From the NCBI GenBank assembly GCA_037349105.1, contig JAYJMM010000120.1, positions 6,514,001 to 6,578,000 of the forward strand: a stretch of DNA of 64,000 nucleotides, written 5' to 3'. Shown piece by piece: positions 9,993-21,113 of this stretch (the first letter of the stretch is position 1; each line of letters opens with the position of its first letter). This DNA is from Limnomonas spitsbergensis. Lineage: Eukaryota; Chlorophyta; Chlorophyceae; Chlamydomonadales. Under the pieces are notes generated by a model that was given only the letters and a program-made list of their open reading frames with translations, was not told the origin of the DNA and ran no database searches. A program made the position numbers and the translations under genes.

Positions 9993-11198
9993 TCAGGTTT
10001 GCCAGAAAGAGCCGTACTGCGAGGGTTCGGAGCTGACTGGAACGGTCAGATCGCATTCTCCCTTTTGAGTAGCTGCCCGTTTAGCGACACCGTCGGCTTT
10101 CTCGTTTCCGATATCTCCGTTATGGGCCTTTACCTTATGGAATTCGACTATTTTCCCTTGGGACGCCATGAGCTGGAGTTGGCCCACGATATGTTGGAGG
10201 AGGTCTCTGTGCTTGTGGTAGGTGAGAGACATGGGGGATCGGATAGCTTAACGGATTTGGTACAAGGATGTGGCGCTGTCCACAGCTATCTTGGTCTGTC
10301 TTTTCACTAGGGCTCCATAAGTCCCTGCCAGTTCGGCTCTGTTTATGGTGTTTGTGGGACCTTCTCCAGCCGGGTTAATGGTGATGTCCTGTTGATCGGG
10401 AGTGGCGCTCGGGATGTGGAGGCCAGCGCCAGTTAGCTGAACTTTCCTGCCTTCTTTGAGGCTGGTTTCAATACAGCTGCCATCAGTGTAGGCTATCTCC
10501 CTCCAATTGTGCTTCAGCGCGCTGTTTTCTTGGAACCACTGGAGGCAATTGCATGCGTCCACTGGGTCTACCTCCGTTGCTCTAGGGATGTCAGTGTCCC
10601 TTGGAGAACGTTGGAAGGAGCTTGATCCTATCATGGGCTGGGCATGGCTCAGCTCTCCTTGACCTTCTTCCACCCTATCCCCACATGGGGGAGGAGGCTG
10701 GGTCAATGTTGCGGTTAGCAGGGGGTTGGCCCTGGCTTGCGGGTGTTTTTCTACATGTGCGAGGGTTGTGCGGAGCAGTCTGATGAGGAGGTCCTGTTTC
10801 CACCCGATTTGCTCGGACTGGGCTTCTTTGTTCCACGCAACGATTATGTCCATGTGGCATTTGTGCATGGGAGGCGGGGTTGCTCCTTGCGTCCAACTCT
10901 CCTCTTTCCACAGGGGGATAGGGGAGCTCTTGGTGCTAGCTATTCTTGTACAATATTTCGGGTATTTGTCCAACCGCTTTTGGTATGAGGGTTTGCCTGA
11001 CGACTTCATCCCCCTGGGCAGGTACAAGACAGTAGCTGTCGGTTCCCTGGTCATATCTGCAGACCATACTGCCCATCGGACTGCTTTCTCGAGGGATGGT
11101 TGTCCTGGTTTGGGAAGGCATGTGAGTACCCTGTCCACCTGTGTTGGAAGGCATTTGTTTGTGCTTGGAAGGCCTGGTCCCTCGGGTATATACTCCAA
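9993..11198 (-). pseudogene. RNase H region of the element, R1 copy, one nonsense codon
   Basis: Three RNase H catalytic signatures are visible before the break: YTDGSCI (first Asp), NRAELAG (Glu) and VDSATSL (second Asp). After a TAA on 10250-10248, where R3 has AAA (Lys), the same frame resumes and gives HKVKAHNGDIGNEKAD with the last Asp. Upstream lies an unassigned part with a KAVRWAVWSA helix and an ATVLYLP strand. It loosely recalls methyltransferase-like segments I know from some other retroelements, but the usual NPP[FY] motif is not visible. RNase H would remove the RNA strand of an RNA-DNA hybrid. Confidence 0.65.
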
Positions 11199-12853
11199 TA
11201 GGTGGTGGCGTGATCTCTAACTTGGAGGGGGCTAGAGAACCGTTCCTTGTAGGCGCCAAAGTGCGTGTCTATCAACGCTCTGAATTGTGGTGGGATGCTG
11301 AAATTGTCCTGCATTTGTTTGTTCTGTGTCTTTGTCCCCTCCTTGTGTCTGATGATGAGGTCAACCATTTCCTCTTCAAAGGAGGATGGGGGAGGCGTCA
11401 TTTTAGCATGGATGCCTTCATCTGCAGCCTGTTCATACAATCTTCTGAGGGTGATGAGTCTGTCTTTGGCGATTGTCCCGACGCACCGGCCGTTCCCCTT
11501 GTACACGCATGCCATCTCTGTAGTCATGATTTGGGTGGTACTCTTAAGGTTCCATGTCTCAATCTCTCTCACTTCCATTTTACACTCTCCCGTTGGCGCA
11601 TCGATGTCCAGTTGCGGGTTAATTGGCTCCATATCGAAGGTTATCATTTCCCGGATATTGTCTCCCAGGGTGGTATCCCAACTGCTGTGATTTTGGTGAA
11701 ACCCTTGTTGGGCCATGTTAGACAAGTGCCTATCTAGCATGGTGCCTTCGGAGGTCCTCGCTGGTGGCTGGTCGTGGTTTTCAGACACCCATTGTCGTAG
11801 GAGGGCGGCCGTGTTTTCTTCGGTAAGGAGCATCTCTTCAGGTTCCCAGCTAGGCTTCCATGTGACTCTAACCAGCCCCTCCACTTGTGTGGTGCTAGTT
11901 GCATGTGTGCATGCCGGGCATGTCCATTTGTCTTGGGTGGGTCTCCAGTCCACTGGTTGGCCTAGGCATTGGACATGATAGTACTTGTACCATACGTCGC
12001 ATGTGATGATGTCATCATAACATCCCGATGCGTCATCGTACTGCAGGCTGTGTGGGTTCCAACAACCTTCGCATGCTGCAACACCTGCCCAATCGTGGGC
12101 ATGCAGGTCTTGACCAAGTCCTAGAGTCTTCCGGCAACAAGCCTCTATCTTCTCTGGTGTGTACCCTGCCATGCCATGGTATGGGATGGCCCATTCATCA
12201 ATGATGCTTGGGTGCCATGTGACTTGATATTGAATTTGCTTGATTCTGTCTTTCCCTTTTTGGTAGCGTCCTTTGCTTGGCTCTGTGACCATCCTCCAGC
12301 CTGTGATGGCTGCTACTTGGTTGGTGTGCCCATACATCTCTTGTATGACTGTTGCCGCCCTTTCTCCTTCTGATATTTTGCTTTTGGCGAATGCAAAAAT
12401 GTGCTCTGCCTCCTTCCTTTTGTAGTCATGTCTGGTACATAGGCATGTTCCTGTTGTCTGGCACTTTCTGTGTGGGGCCGCAATCTCTTTCCGTAGGCTC
12501 GTTATTGACGAGCATCCTTGTCTTTTCTTGTCTCTGTGGAGGGTAGGGTCCTTGCGCCAGTGTTGTTTCTTCTTGCTGCCTTGCTGTCCCGTCAGGTTTG
12601 CTCTGCCCTTTTGTTGTTGGGTGGGGTCTGGGATATCAGCGAGGTCTCCCGGTCTCTCTGTTTCTGTTGTTGTTGGAGTGCCAATGTCCTTGGTATTCAG
12701 GTACTGGGTGATTAATGTCTGGTCAGGGTGAAGGGGAGCCTGGGGGGTCAAGTATCTCATACTGCAGTCCTTGTCCATTCCTGAGAGCCAGTTAAGAGGC
12801 ATGCATAAAGGAGAGTTGATGCCAAACAGCCAGGTCCCTTGACGTATGGTCAT
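11051..12853 (-). pseudogene. N-terminal frame of the element: PHD finger plus chromodomain-like stretch (R1)
   Basis: This is a 600-codon open frame from ATG at 12853. The middle has a PHD-type finger: CEGC, then ITCDVWYKYYHVQC, then WTCPAC. A VTWKPSWEPEEML stretch after the finger resembles the end of a chromodomain. In R1 the codon on 11992-11990 is TGG (Trp) where R3 has TGC (Cys), so one zinc ligand is lost. The last 50 or so codons are a shifted reading of the next frame, which shows a frameshift near 11.17 kb that both copies share. PHD and chromo modules in retroelements are thought to bind histone tails and guide integration. Confidence 0.6.
12745..12754. repeat. Right direct repeat of the RNase H element, GGGTCAAGTA
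   Basis: Partner of 8878-8887. In R3 the same ten bases lie at about 39525-39534, but the left partner has been cut away there. Confidence 0.6.
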
Positions 12854-13389
12854 GACCTTGTCGCCGCATCTGAAAAGGACATTAGCTGTTTAGATATTGC
12901 ATGGGTTTTGTCCACTGGGGTCCCAACCTGCTTTGTGCCCTTGCGCCTCAATGACTGATTGTATCAGCTTTTGCAGCGATCCTGACAGCTTGCACTTCTC
13001 CACCGCTTCTTCACATCTTGTTTGCCGTCTCAAATAAAACACTCAGCCTCTTTCCTCCTCTTATCCCTCCTGGCGCCTACCGTCCCTTACTTGCTGAGTT
13101 TCTACATTATTATTGTTATCCCTCTTTAACCATTCCTCCCCTTTGGACATGTATGGATACGAGGTGCAATATTAGCAGATATTTGTGTGCCTCTAGGAAA
13201 ATGCATGATCAGCTGCATGAATGATGGATATCCTCCACTTCCGCCACAAATTCCCTCGGTTGTATACAGTTTACCCTTCAAATATCACTTCTATTTCCTC
13301 GTGCTATACCCGCTCTGTAGGCAGCCACAAATCTCACTTCCATATGATGTTCCTGCTACTCACACGTTTTTGTTGTTTACACTCCACAG

Positions 13390-13629
13390 TTGTTTGCTCC
13401 TCTTCCGACCGGGCAGAGCTGCTGCTACACCAGCTGATCAAGAGCCAGGTGCCAAGACACGGCCTGGGTCAAGATCCGCGTGGCGGTGGATCTGCTGCTG
13501 TACCAGCTGAGCAAGGGGTGCCAGGATGCGGTCCGTGTCAAGATCCGCGTGGCGGTGGAGTGCTTGGAGGTGGCCTGGGTTCATATCCACATGACAGCGG
13601 AGCTGCTGCTGTTCCAGGAGGAAATTCAG
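13390..13629 (+). pseudogene. Helical-repeat exon, R1 copy, one 69 bp unit
   Basis: The exon is bounded by a CTCCACAG acceptor and a GTCAGT donor. It opens as CSSSDRAELLLHQLIK. A 4-base insertion relative to R2 and R4 then moves the helical AVDLLLYQLSK...VKI sequence into another frame. Only one AVDLLLYQLSK unit is present. The function is unknown; the best copy for comparison is at 40193-40905. Confidence 0.5.
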
Positions 13630-14173
13630 GTCAGTGATTGTTGGGTTAGAGGGTTAATGGTTTAGGTGGCTCGTGACTGGGGCAAGAGCATGGCCATGAG
13701 AAATGACAGGGGAAGTAGCTAAGTTAGCAACAGCAGTATCAGGAGGTCTGACAACTGGCAAGCCAATTTGAGACAAGAAGAGCAGGATGTGAGTCGTTGG
13801 ATTGGCAGATTGGCTCCTCCTTTCCTCGCCTTCACCCATGCACGCACTCTCGCTTTCTCTTTCATATTCATGCATTGCACTTGCACCTGCATTATACTTC
13901 ACATTCCCTTTTCCAACCTCTCCATAGACTCATGCAGTTAAGCCGAGCTTATTATTACCTTTTTGCTCTTGCCTTAGCCTGATGTCGCTTTGCCTCCCTG
14001 CCGGAGATCACAGTCCAGGCCTGGCTGGAGAGTGGAGACGGTCTATGCCTAGCTGGTGACGGCTTGTTCCAAAACGATTAATCAGATCATTGACCATTAG
14101 CGCATGTGTTTATAAAGGAATATTCAAGCCTGCCTTGCTTTGCTTTCTTCTGCTCCGCCCGTTATGTGCATAG

Positions 14174-14261
14174 GTCTGGCCAGAGAAGGTATGTCGCCAA
14201 CAAGCTGCATGTCTCCAAGCTGATCAGCATCATGGACATCATGGACATCCAAGACCAGTAG
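14174..14261 (+). CDS. Likely terminal exon of the helical-repeat gene (R1)
   Basis: After a pyrimidine-rich stretch and ATAG, the frame reads SGQRRYVANKLHVSKLISI and ends in DIMDIQDQ with TAG at 14259. The same exon is present and open in all four units (33531-33618, 41442-41529, 55919-56006). Whether it joins the exon at 13390 directly is not proven: the phases match only if the acceptor is moved a few bases downstream. Confidence 0.35.
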
Positions 14262-15356
14262 GTGAGTAACAGAGTGTGGGGTGAATGCGGTGCGCATCAA
14301 ATTGTGGCACTCATCACAGCAGCCTTGCGTTAATGGGTTGTGCAAGGGGGATGCATGAGGAGGATAAGCCAAGGAAAGCTTCAGTTCTAACTGGGAAATG
14401 GGGGATGTTTTGCTTAGCGATAATGTACTACTTCACCAGTTGTGCCATGAAAGTACATATGATACAAGAAGCAGGTGCAGTCTGCATCACACATGGTGAG
14501 TAAATAGCTCCATGCCAATGCATTGTGATTTGCATGCGACTGCATTGAGGCTTGGGCTGAAATGCACAATGGACGCATGAATAAGCGAACGTTGGTTCAG
14601 GAGCCTGTGTAAGTGTAAGTGACACACCCTGGCGGAAGTCTGAATGTGGTCGCGAAGATCGCAGCCTTACAAATTGAGTGCCCTTTTGTGGTGGTGGCTT
14701 AATAGTCCACTCTCATAGCCTGCACCATTTGAGACAGCTGGCCTCCTATGATACAGCTACACTCACAGCCACCTTACCCCCCCTCCCCCCGTAAAGGCTT
14801 CAGCCTTACCCTGGCACGCTCCATTGCCTCACTCCCCTTCTCCAACTTGGCTACTTCCATACGTGTCCCCTTTCGAACTTGCACTTTTTTGGATTCATCT
14901 CAAGCATTTAAACCGGGGCCACTTTGTCAACATTCACAGGGTCATGCTTGAAGGAGGGGAATCGACTCTTCCTTGCAATCATACGCATGTGACGGGGCTG
15001 GTCATCTCCTCTTTAAAGTTTGCATATAGCGTGTTATGTGAAGTATTGTGAAGTTTTTACAGTCCAGCGGGGCATCACATTTGATGCATGGGACTTGTGC
15101 CCGTAAACCGGTACAAGCACTAAATACGCTAGGACAGCGAGCGAAAACCAGTGACCCCCCTGGGCAAGCAACCAACACACAAACACAGAGCAGTAGCGTG
15201 GGGATGAACCCCATAGTGCAGAAGATGATTCATGTTTCCTGCCCTAAAGGTCCCTGCTCTGATCTCAAGCCGACTGTTGCACCCCCAACCTTGAGCCAGC
15301 CCCGAGACCACCTTTATAATCCTATACATCCCCCCTCCTTCCATGCCCGCCAACAG

Positions 15357-15563
15357 GACGAAACCCCTGTCACGGAGCAGGCGAGCAAGGCCTTTGTCAA
15401 CGACGCCTTCATGTCCAACCAGCTGGGCACCTAGGTCCTTCAAGTGGTCGCTCGACGGGAGAAGCTTGTGGAGCGCATGCATGCCCGCTGGCAGTCATCC
15501 CCAGCAATGATGAGCAAGGGGTCGATGCTCGGGGCAGATTCGTCCTGTTGTAGTTGCTTCTAG
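15357..15563 (+). pseudogene. C-terminal exon with Cys cluster, R1 copy, nonsense codon
   Basis: Copy of the exon at 42629-42835. After the GCCAACAG acceptor the frame is open to TAG at 15432-15434, where R3 has GTG (Val). The rest of the frame continues open to TAG at 15561. R2 has the same nonsense codon (34791-34793), so the change predates the split of those two units. Confidence 0.45.
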
Positions 15564-16019
15564 CGGGGTGTGGGTTTAAAACCTGAGTGTACCAGTACAG
15601 AAACCCGACAGAAACCCTAAACCCTTAGGGCATTGCTGCTGCCAGCTTCTTCCTAGGGTTGGAGAATTGGAGCCCCCACGGTCCAAGCCCCTCTGGTATT
15701 ACAGCATTTATAACATTTTGTATTTCATGTCAGGGATGTACAACCAAATTTGACTGCCCTTGCTGCCTAAAACGCACTTCTTCAGATTTAAGAAGCTATA
15801 ACTCTGACACTGCAGCTTTTCTGGCTTGTTGGTCCATCGAGGGGCTGAGCTTTATTGTCCTCCAGTATATATATTTGTTGGGCTCCTACCACCTTAGCTG
15901 GGCTGCTCCACGCACGGCCACCACTTGGCTGATTCACAAACTTGGCTCCCCCCCCAGCGGCATGATAGGCCATACCAGAGCCCCGGCCTTCGGCTGAAGA
16001 CTGGATTGTAGCTGAATTG

Positions 16020-16034
16020 TAGCTGAAGGTTGCT
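16020..16034. repeat. Left 15 bp direct repeat TAGCTGAAGGTTGCT
   Basis: The same 15 bases are at 21533-21547. R2, R3 and R4 have a single copy followed directly by AATTTTACTTAAG (35383, 43288, 57758). The repeat bounds the 5.5 kb block found only in R1. Confidence 0.7.
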
Positions 16035-16162
16035 ATCCCATGCATCAGAACAGTTGCAGTATGCCGTTGGCTGGTCCAGGCTGTCGGCTGCAAAGGTAGC
16101 CCCATCTCATCGACGGCAGCCATGTCGACTTTCTCGTGGTCTGCCAGCTGCTTCGTCCCGTT

Positions 16163-16950
16163 CTATAGGAGGACGTCGTTACCCCCATGCACTGGTATTT
16201 CACCCATGCTGACTGTGACAAAACCAAGACAGGTGCACGGCCGTTGGTCCAAGGTTGCAAGATAACAATGGATATGTTCGTCTTTGTGAGCCCATCTCTG
16301 TACGCTGTTAATGTTTTGTTTGCCGTCGAAAAAACGTGTACCGTACCGGTGTGTGGGCTCGAGGTATGGAGCCAATTGTGCCGCCAGAGCCTGTCCCACA
16401 TGATCACATCAGACCTTCGACAAGTGATCCCCGACGACAACTGAATATAATCTCCCAAGGTTAAGGCATGCATCAGCTGCCAGGAGCGGGATACGCCCGA
16501 AATCTCAAGATCCTAGAGCAACGGTAAGAAACTCGCATAATCCTCTCGTCCTCACGCAGCCTGTCTTCACGTTGAATCCTAAATTGCAGGTGAAATATGG
16601 AGTTGTTGAAGCTGGCGGGGAAGCAAAAGCAGACGAACGCATGCCCTGCCTCAGATCTGGCGTGAACCTCACTTCAGACCGACGGGGGAGATGCGACAGA
16701 GGACACGCAAACGAGAAAGGTTGGATATCCGCGACTTGTATCAATGCTAAAAATGCCAGGTGGTCTGCCCTCCCACTCGAAATTTGACTACAGGTATGCC
16801 TGACTTAGACCACCTGGCTGATGAGTGACTGCTATCTCACGTGACCTTCAACTTCTGATGCCGCAGAGGATATCAGCCAAAGGACATCAAGGGTTTCCTT
16901 GTGAATCCTGGTTCATCATCAACTATGCTGTCGGCAGCAGGACTGATTAA
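16163..16950. other. Exon-like pieces, no gene assigned
   Basis: Plus-strand open pieces bounded by plausible splice sites occur at about 16590-16721 (after AAATTGCAG, before GTTGGATA) and 16868-16951 (GYQPKDIKGFLVNPGSSS... before GTATTGCG). A minus-strand frame at 16163-16399 is also open. I recognise no family, and there is no second copy in the window to test conservation. Confidence 0.2.
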
Positions 16951-17649
16951 GGTATTGCGAGAATGCGAGAGCTTTCGTTCTTTGTCGCATGGGCCTTGGT
17001 CATCACGCAAGAAAACCATCAACCAAACACGGAATAATAAATGTTCAATATGCAATCTGCACCTATACCCCCTCTTCGCAGGCAGTTGAGTATTTTTGTC
17101 CTTAACAGCCTCTGCATTGGCCGATGGTGGCTGTTGTTTGAAGGTACGTCGATGCTTGCATGGAAGATGCTTGATTGGTTTTCTGGCTTCCAGCCATTTT
17201 TGGCTAAAAATCTGATTGCAAATCTATATATGCGAGTGTTTGCTAACTTCAAACCCCTCGTGATGCAGGGTCCTAATCAATGCTGGCACATTTAGCTAGC
17301 ATTACTGGGCATTGCAGCCTAGCAAAGAGGGTGCCAAGCATTTGCTTTAACGACCAGGCATGCTCTCTTGCTGGAGGTTTCCATGCAACTGGATTTTTGC
17401 CCTAGGCAAGTATCTGCTGTCTTGGTCGCCTGAATTGTGATGACATGTTACCAGTGATTTTTAGGTCATCATCTTCTTATAAATTCCTGACATCTTGTTT
17501 CATTTTTTCCTCTTAGGTTTTGTACACGATGCCAATGAAGAAGAAGATTTATTCTGGAGTTAGCCATGCCGCTAGCCTCTTAGCTGTCTTAAGAATCTGT
17601 TAGATTGGCGTCCGTTGTGAACATGGCTAGTCCCATTTTTTTCTTGATT

Positions 17650-18105
17650 TGACTTGACTTGTGCATGCTTAGGATTGATTCACAGGGAGTGATTTTGTAA
17701 GAAAGCTTGAACACAGCTTGATCCAAACTGCAAGACCCCTCTAGATTAAATTCGCTTGATTCAAGCAATAGTCCGCCTGAACTCCGGATTGATTCAGGCC
17801 GTCTGATTTGTGTAGTAACGCCTGATTATGGCTTGTTTCAAACCGTTTGATCACCGCTTGAAGTGTGCTTGATCCAATCCGCTTGAATTGCGCTTGAACA
17901 CCACTTGATTTCGGCATGATTCAACGTGCTTGAACAACCCTTGATTTCGGCCTGATTCAGACGCGCTTGAATACCCCCTGATTCCGGCCTGATTCAGACG
18001 CTCGTTTCAGTCGCTTGATTCATCAGACGTTAGGCCGTCTGAACTCCGGAATGAATCAAGCGCCCGTTTCAGACGGGAATTTCACTGATTCAAGCGTATT
18101 TCAAG
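17650..18105. repeat. Cluster of CTTGA/TCAAG and CTGATTCAG motifs
   Basis: About 450 bases are packed with short related words in both orientations: CGCTTGATTCAAGC, GCTTGAA, CTGATTCAGACG and CTGAACTCCGGA. Two longer matches are visible: CTGAACTCCGGATTGATTCA (about 17779) and CTGAACTCCGGAATGAATCA (about 18039). The cluster lies just upstream of the gypsy fragment. It could be the end of another element or a degenerate minisatellite. Confidence 0.55.
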
Positions 18106-18214
18106 CGGCCTCATGTTACCGACGAATGCAAATGAACGGGAACGTGCCATGGGGTAAGCTGTAGGATCCACGCTGCCGCGACCTGACTTCCCAGAGGCTG
18201 CCAGAAGGGCAGCC

Positions 18215-20401
18215 TTGGGCAGGTGCATGGATTCGTGGGCATCGAGTGCGTGGTTCACAGTGGCACTTGAGTGTGCCAAAATATTACCGGATGAAATGGT
18301 GCGCAGAGCATGGTTGTCAGGCCAGGACAGGGATCCTGTGCTTGGTGCAACTTTAATGTCCAGCCACTACGCACTTGCTACTGCAGGGAACGCATGCTCT
18401 GGCAGTGGAGAGGTGGCAGCGACGTACAGGCAGTGCCTGGGAGAATCCGCTGCGGCAGATTGGGCCGATGCAGCGCAGGAACCAGGTGGGAATGCGCCTG
18501 TGGCCAAAGCAGATGATGGCAGTGTTGAGAGCACTGACAGTGTGGGAGAATGTGATCCACCTGGTTTCGGGGCAGGGACCCCAGCCAAGGTGGATGTGTG
18601 GTCAGATGCACCAGTATTGAGATACCTACGTGAGAGAATACACGCTCCAGGAACGGAGCTAGGAGAGCAGGCAAGGGTACAGCGCAGAGCCGCTCCTTTT
18701 CTGTGGGAATCAGAGAGGGGAGGAGTATTGATACGGCTTATGCCTGACGGAAGACGATGTGTAGTACCCAGGCCAGAGGACAGGCTGGCAGTTATCCAGG
18801 AGGCCCATGCTGGTACGGGCCATTTTGGCAGCCACCGCACAGCTTTCATGGTCATGCAGCAGCACTGGTGGAGGGGGCTCAGGGCAGCAGTCAGGAAGGT
18901 GGTGCAGGAGTGCGGTGTGTGTGATCGGGCCAGGGCGTCCACATTCAATCACATACAGCCCGACCTGCATCCGCTGCCCATCGAGTAGTTATTCTTCCGG
19001 TGGGGTGTGGATCTGTGTGGACCATTCACCACCACGCCCAGGGGCAATCGATTTGTGATGGTGTGTGTGGAGCATTACTCCAAGTGGGTGGAGTTAATCC
19101 CCATTCCAAGCAAGGCGTCAGATGTGACGGCCTTGGCATTCTTCCAGAATGTGGTAGCGCGATTCGGGGGCTGCGCAGAGGTGGTGACGGACCAGGGGAC
19201 AGAGTTCCAGGGAGAATTCCAGGACATGTTACTGGATTGCTTTATTGATCACCGCACCACTTCTGCCAATCACCCCCAGGCAGACGGGCTGTCCGAGAGG
19301 GCAGTCCAGACTCTCAAGACAGGACTTCGCAAATGCTGCCAGGAGGGCAGCAGCGACGATTCCTGGGACAAGATGGTACCATGGGTGGCGCTGGGCTTTC
19401 GCTGCTCGCCGCAGCAGGCTACGCGCATGGCGCCCTACGAGGTTCTTTTTGGGCAGAGACCCACGTTCCCCTCCAGAGTGGGGGCGGACCTATGGAGCAC
19501 CGCCAAGGTGGCAACAGCAGAGGAGGCAGCGGACCTGCTCCTGGCCAGGGTGGCTAGGATCAAAGAGGCGCTGCCAGTTGCGGGTGAGCACCTAAAGATC
19601 GCACAGCACCGCGATAAGCTGCGCTATGCAAGGATCAGGGGAGGAGGATACGTCCCCCAGATCAGACGTTTCGCAGAAGGCGATTACGTGTATGTCAGAT
19701 ATTCATCGGAGCGCCGTAGCCTGGATCCTAAGGCTAGGCCAGAGATCCTGAGAGTTAAGAGGCTGGGAGAAACAGGCACACTGGTGTTGGAGGGAGCAGA
19801 CGGTTTGACAGTGACAGAGAACGCTGTCAACTGCTCCCCGTGCCACTTGCCCAACCTCCGAGGAGTGGTCGATTTCAGTGGGGCAAGGCCCAATAACAGC
19901 TTGTCTTGTGAGGTGTGCCAACTGCCAGATCGCGGAGATGTGATGTTGTTGTGCGATGTCTGCAACACAGGTTGGCACATGGATTGCTTGGTACCAACAC
20001 TTGATGAGGTGCCTGAGGGCGATTGGTTGTGCCCACGTTGCCAGCCGGACGACAAGGTCACTGGGCCCGCTGAGATAGCAGGGCCCGCTGCAGAGCCAGA
20101 GCGCAGCGCAGCCGTCCAGGGGCGGCCAAGCCCAGCTACCAGAGCAGCAGCCAGGGTGGCCCAGGATGCCGACATCATGGATAAGCCGGAAGTGGAGGTT
20201 ATGGCCACTAACCCGGCCACGCGGCAAATGGAGCGGGGCATTGCAAGGCCAATGGCGAACGGGTTGTACGACATCTCGTACACCACTGGCCGGGGAGAGG
20301 CCAATGTCACCCCGAGGGCAGTTGCCAGACGGGCCAAGGTGGCCAAGGAAGCAGCAAGGGAGGAGGATGAATCGGCACTTGAAGGGTGCACCGATACCTG
20401 A
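18215..20401 (+). pseudogene. Gypsy-type integrase with C-terminal PHD finger, 5'-truncated, one in-frame TAG
   Basis: In one frame, interrupted only by TAG at 18986-18988, the sequence gives an H2C2 zinc domain (EAHAGTGHFG ... CGVCDRA) and an integrase core. The core shows RWGVDLCGPF (Asp), VVTDQGTEF (Asp) and NHPQADGLSERAVQTLK (Glu). A substrate-binding tail follows (APYEVLFGQRP, then GDYVYVRYS) and then a PHD finger (CEVCQL ... MLLCDVCNTGWHMDC ... WLCPRC). The integrase would join element DNA to the target. No protease, reverse transcriptase or RNase H precedes it, so only the 3' part of the element is here. The TAG lies just after the H2C2 domain, where other elements have an open linker. 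The start at 18215 only marks where the frame opens. Confidence 0.85.
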
Positions 20402-20930
20402 ACCTCAGGGAAGGCCGAGCCCAGAGCGGCAAGGCCGCTGAGCATGTGACGGTACTCACACCGTAAGCGGCAGGAAAGGGCAGAAGGCTGAGCAGCAGAA
20501 GACACTTTCAGGCGCAGCGCACCTGGGCCTAGTAAACGGCAGGTGCTGGGCCGGCGGCCAGCGGGTCAATGGCGGATTATGCTAGGTGGCGACAAGACCT
20601 AGAGCAGCGACGGGTTATGAAAATTTGTTTCTCAAGGGCCGCAGCAGCAAGGCTGCGGTGGTACATATGATGGAGCATGGACGACAAGACTTGATTTTGT
20701 GGAGTAGTGATAGTACCCAAGGGGGCAGAAACCGCTACTGCGGCACGCATTTCCTGTGGCCTTGAAGACCAGGCGTCTATGGCGCAGTGGGGCGAGAGCA
20801 GCGGTTATACTTGGCCTGGCCTGATGATTCTGATTACCAGCCAAGTTGGTGCTGAGCAGCTGAGATGCTTAGAATGACGCGCAGTATGTGCGCATTGCTT
20901 GCAGAAGATTATGTGAATTTTGCCTTGAAG
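20402..20930. other. Noncoding tail of the gypsy fragment
   Basis: No gene seen. It lies between the end of the integrase-PHD frame and the dyad repeats, and is probably the element's 3' untranslated part. Confidence 0.4.
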
Positions 20931-20933
20931 ACG

Positions 20934-21003
20934 GCCTGAACCAGGCAGATGTGTGTATATAGCCTGAACCAGGCAGAGGCGGAGAAGGCCTGAACCAGGC
21001 AGA
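20934..21003. promoter_or_regulatory. Three GCCTGAACCAGGCAGA boxes
   Basis: Identical 16-base boxes lie at 20934-20949, 20962-20977 and 20988-21003, spaced 28 and 26 bases. Each contains the dyad GCCTG-AAC-CAGGC. A TATATA lies between the first two (about 20954). They look like protein-binding sites in the 3' end of the gypsy fragment. This role is inferred. Confidence 0.4.
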
Positions 21004-21113
21004 TTTGCTTTGATACTTTGATCTTCTGAGGGGTACATATTGCCAGAAATTTCTTCCTAACAGTACCGACCCCTTTTTTCGGCTCCCAGCGCATGCCCGA
21101 TAGGCTAAACGCT

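Larger units (their letters stand above)
8888..12853 (-). mobile_element. RNase H / restriction-like-endonuclease element without reverse transcriptase, R1 copy
   Basis: On the minus strand the element encodes, in order, a PHD-type zinc finger, a chromodomain-like stretch, a long unassigned middle part, an RNase H domain, a C-x2-C zinc knuckle and a PD-(D/E)xK-like nuclease. No YxDD or other reverse-transcriptase motif is visible anywhere in it. Ten-base direct repeats bound 8888-12754, but the first open frame continues about 100 bases past the right repeat to an ATG at 12853. The true 5' end is therefore uncertain. This copy has several lesions: a frameshift near 11.17 kb, TAA at 10250-10248, an 8-base deletion near 10000 and TGA at 9526-9524. 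A relative of the RLE or Dualen-type non-LTR elements is the nearest idea I have, at low confidence. Confidence 0.6.

Noticed and set aside
16035..18214. Upstream gag, RT and RNase H of the gypsy element
   Set aside because: No protease, RT or RNase H motif on the plus strand here, and no 5' LTR matching the 3' region.
19684..20505. 273-codon minus-strand Ser-rich frame
   Set aside because: Antisense to the integrase C-terminus and PHD finger; Ser/Leu-rich shadow.
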